From Thiococcus pfennigii (GTDB lineage Bacteria > Pseudomonadota > Gammaproteobacteria > Chromatiales > Chromatiaceae), in contig NZ_NRRW01000024.1 in assembly GCF_016583835.1 (NCBI RefSeq), forward strand, positions 1 through 56,627: a DNA stretch of 56,627 nt, written 5' to 3'. A program made the translations under genes and the position numbers. Below are positions 51,740-56,627 of the stretch, one piece after another. Below the pieces are notes generated by a model. The model did not search any database and had not been told where the DNA came from. It worked only from the letters and a program-made list of their open reading frames with translations. Each line of letters starts with the position of its first letter. Positions within the stretch are counted from its first letter, which is position 1.

Positions 51740-53167
51740 ATGAGCCGCACCATCACCATCGAGCCCGTCACCCGCATCGAGGGCCACGCCCGCATCACAT
51801 TGCAGCTCGACGACGCCGGCAAGGTGAGCGACGCCCGCTTCCATCTGACCCAGTTCCGCGGCTTCGAGAAGTTCTGCGAGGGCCGCCCCTACCGCGAGAT
51901 GCCGGCGCTCACGGCGCGCACCTGCGGCATCTGCCCGGTGAGCCACCTGCTCGCCTCGAACAAGGCCTGCGACGATCTCTTGAGCGTCGGCATCCCGGCC
52001 ACGGCCGAGCGGCTGCGGCGGGTCATGAACCTGGCCCAGCTCGTCCAATCGCACGCGCTGTCGTTCTTCCACCTCTCCTCGCCTGATCTCCTGCTCGGCT
52101 GGGACTCGGACCCGGCCAGCCGCAACATCTTCGGCGTCATGCAGGGCCACCCGCAGCTCGCGCGCGACGGCATCCGCCTGCGCCAGATCGGCCAGCAGAT
52201 CATCGAGATGCTCGGCGGCAAGAAGATCCACCCGACCTGGGTCGTGCCCGGCGGCGTCAACGAGCCACTGACGGCCGAGAAGCGCGATGCGATGCTCGCG
52301 CTGCTGCCCGAGGGGCTGGAGATCGCGAAGGAGAGCTACGCCTTCTTCAAGACCCTGGTGCCCAAATTCCATCAAGAGGCGCGCCACTTCGGCGACCTCC
52401 AGACCCTGTTTCTGAGCCTGATCACGCCCGAGGGGGATCTCGAGCACTACGACGGGCTGATCCGCATCACCGACGCCCACGGCCACATCCTCGAGGACAT
52501 GGTGCCGCCAAGCGAGTACCAGCGCCTGATCGGCGAGGCGGTCGAAGACTTCTCCTACATGAAGTTCCCCTACTACAAGCCGCTCGGTTACCCGCGGGGC
52601 ATCTACCGGGTCGGCCCGCTGGCGCGACTCAACAATGCCGAGTCGTGCGGCACGCCCTACGCCGACGTCGCGCTGGCCGAATTCCGCACGCTCCAGGAAT
52701 CCGGGCCGATCAGCAGCAGCTTCCACTACCACTACGCGCGGCTCGTCGAGATCATCTTCGCGCTGGAGATGATGAAGCGCCTGCTCAAGGACCCGCAGAT
52801 CCTCGACCACCGGGTGCGCGCGCGCGCCCGCAGCAACCAAAACGAGGGCATCGGCGTCGCCGAGGCCCCGCGCGGCACCCTGATCCACCACTACCGGATC
52901 GACGACGAGGGCCTCCTGACCTGGATGAACCTGATCATCGCGACCGGCCACAACAACCTGGCGATGAACGCGAGCATCCGCCAGGTCGCCGAGGCCTACG
53001 TCGACGGCGCCAACGTCCAGGAAGGCATGTTGAACCGCGTCGAGGCCGTGATCCGCTGCTACGACCCCTGCCTCTCGTGCGCTTCGCACGCCTTCGGCCA
53101 GATGCCGCTCCAGGTCGACGTCGCCGACCCGACCGGGCGGATCCTCGCCACCGTGCGGCGAGGCTGA
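51740..53167 (+). CDS. hoxH: [NiFe] hydrogenase large subunit HoxH
   Basis: A 475-residue catalytic subunit. Nickel ligands: the N-terminal pair in TARTCGICPVSHLLASNKAC and the C-terminal pair in CYDPCLSCASHAFGQMP. The C-terminus continues 22 residues past the DPCxxCxxH motif, and this extension is the peptide removed by the HoxW endopeptidase after nickel insertion. It splits or makes H2 in exchange with NAD(H). hoxW is directly downstream. The length is normal for group 3d HoxH. Confidence 0.95.
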   Translation: MSRTITIEPVTRIEGHARITLQLDDAGKVSDARFHLTQFRGFEKFCEGRPYREMPALTARTCGICPVSHLLASNKACDDLLSVGIPATAERLRRVMNLAQLVQSHALSFFHLSSPDLLLGWDSDPASRNIFGVMQGHPQLARDGIRLRQIGQQIIEMLGGKKIHPTWVVPGGVNEPLTAEKRDAMLALLPEGLEIAKESYAFFKTLVPKFHQEARHFGDLQTLFLSLITPEGDLEHYDGLIRITDAHGHILEDMVPPSEYQRLIGEAVEDFSYMKFPYYKPLGYPRGIYRVGPLARLNNAESCGTPYADVALAEFRTLQESGPISSSFHYHYARLVEIIFALEMMKRLLKDPQILDHRVRARARSNQNEGIGVAEAPRGTLIHHYRIDDEGLLTWMNLIIATGHNNLAMNASIRQVAEAYVDGANVQEGMLNRVEAVIRCYDPCLSCASHAFGQMPLQVDVADPTGRILATVRRG

Positions 53168-53170
53168 GCG

Positions 53171-53704
53171 GTGTTGGCACCCTCCGATACCCCGGTGCGC
53201 CGCGCGCTCGTCATCGGCTACGGCAGCCCGATCCGCGGCGACGACGCGATCGGCCCGCTCGTCGCCGAGCGCCTCGAACGCGACGGCGTCCCGGCCGGGG
53301 TCACCATCCTCGCCCGCCACATCCTCACCGCCGACCTCGTCCCCGACATCTGCGCCGCCGACCTCGTCATCTTCATCGACGCGACCCCCGACGGCGAACC
53401 GGGCGAGATCCACTGCCGCCCGCTCGCCGCCGACCCCACGACCATCGCCCCGATGGCCCACGCCCTCGACCCCCGCGAGCTCCTCGCCTGGGCCGCCGCC
53501 CTCTACGACCACCACCCGCCCGCCTACCTCGTCTCGACCCCCGGACACAGCTTCGCATTCGCCCACTTCGGGCTCAGCGAGCCCGTTGCCGGGGCGGTCG
53601 AGGCGCTGGCCGCGCGGGTGCGCGGGTTGATTGCCGAGCCGCCCGGCATCGATGGACAACCGGTCGTCTCGAACGCCTTCGGTGACGGCTCGATGACGAG
53701 TTGA
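53171..53704 (+). CDS. hoxW: Hydrogenase maturation protease HoxW
   Basis: A 177-residue M52-type endopeptidase that removes the HoxH C-terminal peptide. It has ALVIGYGSPIRGDDAIGPLV (nickel-sensing Asp motif GSPIRGDDAIG), DLVIFIDATPDGEPGEI and, near the end, LVSTPGHSFAFAHFGLS (the conserved His). It starts at a GTG (53171) 3 nt after hoxH; a TTG is adjacent. Having its own protease suggests the cluster can mature its large subunit, given Hyp factors elsewhere. Confidence 0.9.
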   Translation: MLAPSDTPVRRALVIGYGSPIRGDDAIGPLVAERLERDGVPAGVTILARHILTADLVPDICAADLVIFIDATPDGEPGEIHCRPLAADPTTIAPMAHALDPRELLAWAAALYDHHPPAYLVSTPGHSFAFAHFGLSEPVAGAVEALAARVRGLIAEPPGIDGQPVVSNAFGDGSMTS

Positions 53705-53889
53705 TCGCGGTCGAATCGGGACGGCGCGCCCAGATCACGGCCTCTCTGCCCGTCTCAGCCGGGCAAGATTCCGGCTCTTTCCGAATCCGGCCTTCTCATG
53801 CGGGCCCGCTTCGTAACGCAAAGGGGGATGACGGCCGATCGTGCCAAGCTCGGCTCGGTCTACCTGGCGAAGATTGTCCGGAGTAGCGC

Positions 53890-54120
53890 ATGCAGCAAGT
53901 CGATATCCACGAAGCAAAGACCCAACTGTCCCGGCTCATCGATCAAGCCAGTCGCGGCGAGGAGGTCATCATCGCCAAGGCCGGTATACCCGTCGCTCGC
54001 TTGACCGCCATCCCGCCGGCGCGTTCAGGACGCCGATTCGGTACCCTGGCGGGACGGGCGCGGGTCGACGAGCGGTTCTTCGAGCCCCTGCCCGAGGCCG
54101 AGCTGAGCGCCTGGGAGTAA
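53890..54120 (+). CDS. Type II antitoxin, Phd/YefM family
   Basis: A 76-residue protein of Phd/YefM type: MQQVDIHEAKTQLSRLIDQA, then VIIAKAGIPVARLTAIPPA, with a tail of hydrophobic and acidic residues for the toxin. It is followed 3 nt later by the first codons of a PIN (VapC) toxin that is now truncated, so it is an antitoxin whose partner is broken. GGAG at 53879 lies 7 nt upstream of the ATG. It may persist as a relic or as an anti-addiction module. Confidence 0.88.
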   Translation: MQQVDIHEAKTQLSRLIDQASRGEEVIIAKAGIPVARLTAIPPARSGRRFGTLAGRARVDERFFEPLPEAELSAWE

Positions 54121-54123
54121 GGG

Positions 54124-54189
54124 ATGCGCCTGTTGCTCGATACCCACGCCCTGCTGTTCGATACCTTAGGGATCATGCGGCTATGGTAG
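54124..54189 (+). pseudogene. Truncated VapC-type PIN toxin
   Basis: The frame reads MRLLLDTHALLFDTLGIMRL, one more residue and a stop. MRLLLDTHALL is the exact start of VapC PIN toxins (first catalytic Asp6). After 11 residues the homology breaks off and the rest of the domain is missing. The break is about 95 bp left of the IS66 end, so another event, or an earlier insertion, removed it. The junction DNA (54157-54260) is unrecognised. Confidence 0.8.
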
Positions 54190-54345
54190 CCATTGCAGGC
54201 CACGCAAGTCCCTGGGTAACAGGTCCCGGGGTCCTACTTGTCCGGTACGGGAGAAATGCCGTAACCGGCAACTGAGCGGCGTTCTTCTCCGCCCGCGCGC
54301 GATGCGGACAATGGCTTCTGTCATCGATCACGACAGGAGACCACC

Positions 54346-54648
54346 ATGGCCACGACCACCCGCGTGCGACGCAGCCGCGCCGACTGGCAAGCCCTCATTT
54401 CGCGCGCTGAGTGCAGCTCGCTGAGCACCGCCGCCTTCTGCGCGGCCGAGGGCATCAGCACCACCAGCTTCTACCTTTGGCGCAAGCGCCTGCGCGGCGT
54501 GGCTCCGAGCGTGCCCGAGCCGCGTGGGCCGACCCCTGAGTTTCTCGATCTCGGCCGGCTGTCGAGGCCGGCGAAGACGGATACCGCATCCTGGGACCTT
54601 GAGCTCGACCTCAGCGACGGCGTCGCGCTGCGCCTGAGGCGTGGGTAA
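54346..54648 (+). CDS. tnpA: IS66 accessory protein TnpA
   Basis: A 100-residue helix-turn-helix protein: RVRRSRADWQALISRAECSS, then LSTAAFCAAEGISTTSFYLW and RKRLRG. This is the small DNA-binding accessory protein (OrfA) of IS66 elements. Its stop overlaps the start of tnpB (TAATG), giving translational coupling. It lies 85 bp inside the left inverted repeat. The sequence is intact. IS66 transposition normally needs all three proteins. Confidence 0.9.
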   Translation: MATTTRVRRSRADWQALISRAECSSLSTAAFCAAEGISTTSFYLWRKRLRGVAPSVPEPRGPTPEFLDLGRLSRPAKTDTASWDLELDLSDGVALRLRRG

Positions 54649-55010
54649 TGTTCTTCCCCGAAGGTCGCGTGCGGGTCTTTCTCCACGGCCGCCCGGTCGA
54701 CATGCGCAAGTCCTTCACCGGGCTGATCGCCCTGACCCAGCAGGCATTGGCTCAGGATCCGCTGTCGGGGCATCTGTTCGTCTTCGTCAACCGCCGCGGT
54801 GATTATCTCAAGGCGCTCTACTGGGACCGCAGCGGCTTCTGTCTGTGGTGCAAGCGCCTGGAGCGCGGGCGCTTGATCAGTGATTGGCGCCGAGGTCAGG
54901 ATCGGGAGCTCGATGTCACCGGTTTGCGGCTGCTGTTGGAGGGCATCGAGCCGGCGCGACGGCGTTTGCGCTATGCACGAGAAGGTGAAAAGAGAACCGC
55001 AATCTGGTAG
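54648..55010 (+). CDS. tnpB: IS66 accessory protein TnpB (Orf2 family)
   Basis: A 120-residue protein beginning MFFPEGRVRVFLHGRPVDMR, with KSFTGLIALTQQALAQDPLS and HLFVFVNRRGDYLKALYWDR, the family (PF05717) signature. The precise role in transposition is unknown, but it is required in studied IS66 elements. It is coupled to tnpA by the overlapping TAATG and lies 9 bp before tnpC. Confidence 0.93.
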   Translation: MFFPEGRVRVFLHGRPVDMRKSFTGLIALTQQALAQDPLSGHLFVFVNRRGDYLKALYWDRSGFCLWCKRLERGRLISDWRRGQDRELDVTGLRLLLEGIEPARRRLRYAREGEKRTAIW

Positions 55011-55019
55011 AATTTCCTC

Positions 55020-56606
55020 ATGACATCAGAGGCTTGTGACATCTTCGACGCCCCGCCGGAGTGGCCCGCCGAGCGCGCGGAATTGCTCGCGCGCATCGCC
55101 CAGCTCGAGCAGCAGCTGGCCTGGTTTCAGCGCCAGATCTTCGGCGAGAAGTCCGAGCGTCGCCATGGCGAGCCACCCCCTGAGCAGATGTCTCTCGGCG
55201 AGGGACTTGGTCGCCCCGAGGCGCCACCTGCCGCCAGCGCCCCGGTCGGTGCCCACCAGCGCCGCCGGCCCCGCCGTGAAACGGCCGAGGACAATGGCGA
55301 GGAGCCGTTGTTCTTCGACCCCGAGCGGGTGCCGGTCGAGGTCATCTTGGTGCCCAATCCCGAGGCCGAAGGGCTCGCCCCCGAGGACTACGAGGTCATC
55401 GGCGAGAAGATCAGCCACCGCCTCGCCCAGCGCCCGGGCAGCTACGTCATCCTCAAATACGTGCGCCCGCTGATCAAGCGCAAGGACGATCAGAGTCTGC
55501 ACTGCCCGCCGGCCCCGGTGGGCGTGCTCGAAGGGGGGCGGGCCGATGTCAGCTTCCTCGTCGGGCTGGTCATTGATAAGTTCCTCTATCACCTGCCGCT
55601 GTATCGCCAGCATCAGCGGCTGCTCGCCGCCGGCGTCGAAGTCAGTCGCCAGTGGCTGACTCAGCAGGTGCTGGCCGTGGCCTGGCTGCTGGCCCCGATC
55701 GTGGCCGCCCAGTTGAGCGGGATCCGCGCCGCGCGGGTCAAGGCGATGGATGAGACGCCGATCAAGGCCGGGCGCCAAGGGCCGGGGAAGCTCAAGCGGG
55801 GGTATTTCTGGCCCATCTGGGGCGATACCGATGACGGTGGGGGCGGCGATATCGTCTTCCTTTACCGACCCTCGCGTGCCGCGATGCATGTGCGCGAGGG
55901 GCTCGGGGACAAGCGGGTATCGGGCGAGGTACTCATCAGCGATGGGTACGAGGTCTATGCGCGCTATGCCGAGCGCACGGGCCTCATTCATGCCCAGTGC
56001 TGGGCGCATACCCGACGCACCTTCGAGCGCGCCAAGGACATCGAGCCCGCCGCCACGGCCGAGGCCCTGGAGCGCATCGGCGCCCTCTACGCCTGCGAGA
56101 AGGCGATCCGCGAGCAGGGCCTACGGGGCGAGGCCAAGCGCGACTATCGCCTCACCCACGCCAAGCCCGTCGTCGAAGACTTCTTCGCCTGGGCCGAGGC
56201 CCAGGTCGAGCGCGCCGCGCTGCTGCCGAGCAATCCGCTCACCAAGGCGCTGCACTACGCCCTACAGCGCCGTGAGGCCTTGCGCGTCTACCTCGACGAC
56301 CCCGATGTGCCGATCGACACCAACCACCTCGAGCGTGCCCTGCGCCCGATCCCCATGGGGCGCAAGAACTGGCTGTTCTGCTGGACCGAGGTCGGCGCCG
56401 AGGCCGTCGCCACCCTCCAGAGCCTGATCGTCACCTGCCAGCTGCACGACATCGACCCCTACGTCTACCTCGTCGACGTGCTCCAGCGCATCGACCAGCA
56501 TCCGGCCTCCGAGGTCCACCTGCTGACCCCGCGGCTGTGGAAGCCGCAGTTCGCCGACAACCCGCTGCGCTCGGACCTCAGCCGATCGGCGCCGGCGACG
56601 CAATAA
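55020..56606 (+). CDS. tnpC: IS66 family transposase TnpC
   Basis: A 528-residue transposase. It has an N-terminal leucine-rich coil (LLARIAQLEQQLAWFQRQIF), a zinc-finger-like region, and the DDE catalytic core: first Asp in VKAMDETPIKAGRQG, second in VLISDGYEVYARYAER, and Glu in DTNHLERALRPIPMGRKNWL. All three catalytic residues are kept, so it may be active. The gene ends 21 bp before the right end of the element. Confidence 0.95.
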   Translation: MTSEACDIFDAPPEWPAERAELLARIAQLEQQLAWFQRQIFGEKSERRHGEPPPEQMSLGEGLGRPEAPPAASAPVGAHQRRRPRRETAEDNGEEPLFFDPERVPVEVILVPNPEAEGLAPEDYEVIGEKISHRLAQRPGSYVILKYVRPLIKRKDDQSLHCPPAPVGVLEGGRADVSFLVGLVIDKFLYHLPLYRQHQRLLAAGVEVSRQWLTQQVLAVAWLLAPIVAAQLSGIRAARVKAMDETPIKAGRQGPGKLKRGYFWPIWGDTDDGGGGDIVFLYRPSRAAMHVREGLGDKRVSGEVLISDGYEVYARYAERTGLIHAQCWAHTRRTFERAKDIEPAATAEALERIGALYACEKAIREQGLRGEAKRDYRLTHAKPVVEDFFAWAEAQVERAALLPSNPLTKALHYALQRREALRVYLDDPDVPIDTNHLERALRPIPMGRKNWLFCWTEVGAEAVATLQSLIVTCQLHDIDPYVYLVDVLQRIDQHPASEVHLLTPRLWKPQFADNPLRSDLSRSAPATQ

Positions 56607-56627
56607 CGCCGCTCAGTTGCCGGTTAC

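Larger units (their letters stand above)
54261..56627 (+). mobile_element. IS66 family insertion sequence, complete
   Basis: The 2,367-bp element carries tnpA, tnpB and tnpC and is bounded by 23-bp perfect inverted repeats: the left one starts GTAACCGGCAACTGAGCGG (54261), the right one is its mirror ending at 56627, the last base of the window. GTAA ends are a family trait. The 8-bp target duplication cannot be judged because the right flank lies outside. All three genes appear intact. Confidence 0.93.

Overview
The window is a GC-rich chromosome fragment that most resembles a gammaproteobacterium of the purple sulfur type (Chromatiaceae or a close relative). This is inferred from the six-gene NAD-linked Hox hydrogenase cluster, the bat operon, the thioredoxin-coupled arsenic genes and the overall gene content. 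No rRNA, tRNA or 'photosynthesis' gene is present to settle it. No phage or CRISPR array was seen. The right edge of the window is exactly the right inverted repeat of an IS66 element, which suggests a contig break at a repeat.

Layout. 1-2662: the end of a bat operon (C-terminus of a BatB/BatC-type protein, then batD). 2663-4587: a decayed nuclease fragment, a toxin-antitoxin pair, and a nested set of non-coding repeats including a MITE-like element with target-site duplication. 4588-6937: a quinone oxidoreductase-like enzyme, a Uma2 nuclease with a late frameshift, and a small DUF1648 membrane protein. 7055-11596: a two-gene ATPase operon (minus strand). The second protein carries ten near-identical 43-residue repeats, and three CAAC-N6-GTTG palindromes lie in front of the operon; this is the best candidate for an undescribed system. 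12356-16806: an alpha/beta hydrolase, an MlaE/MlaF-type ABC pair without an MCE partner, and a DUF4912 protein next to glgX. 17120-25134: glgX, an MFS transporter, aroC, a TolC-family protein, a YheT-type hydrolase, and a MarC protein.

25828-36264: a secreted three-domain MsrA-thioredoxin-MsrB protein, an AI-2E-type permease, a putative secreted metallopeptidase, a methyltransferase, a heavily deleted cusA/czcA pseudogene, a DUF6164 protein, a permease plus small thioredoxin-like protein, a second Uma2 protein, and an FMN-binding glutamate-synthase-like protein. 36709-40320: molybdate uptake (a molbindin and modABC) behind a ModE-like palindrome. 40713-43864: arsenic resistance (arsR, two arsC, acr3, trxC). 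ArsR-type AT-rich palindromes stand in front of arsR and in front of arsC2-acr3. A third, at 32388, stands in front of the permease-thioredoxin pair, so these loci are probably one regulon.

44025-47977: a CnoX-like thioredoxin-TPR protein, DUF190 plus crcB (fluoride export), arfB (ribosome rescue) and pssA, separated by several families of palindromic repeats. 48218-53704: hoxEFUYHW, a complete bidirectional NAD-reducing [NiFe] hydrogenase with its own maturation protease. 53890-56627: an antitoxin followed by a truncated PIN toxin, then a complete IS66 element (tnpA, tnpB, tnpC).

All assignments were made by reading motifs and family likeness by eye; no database search was run.
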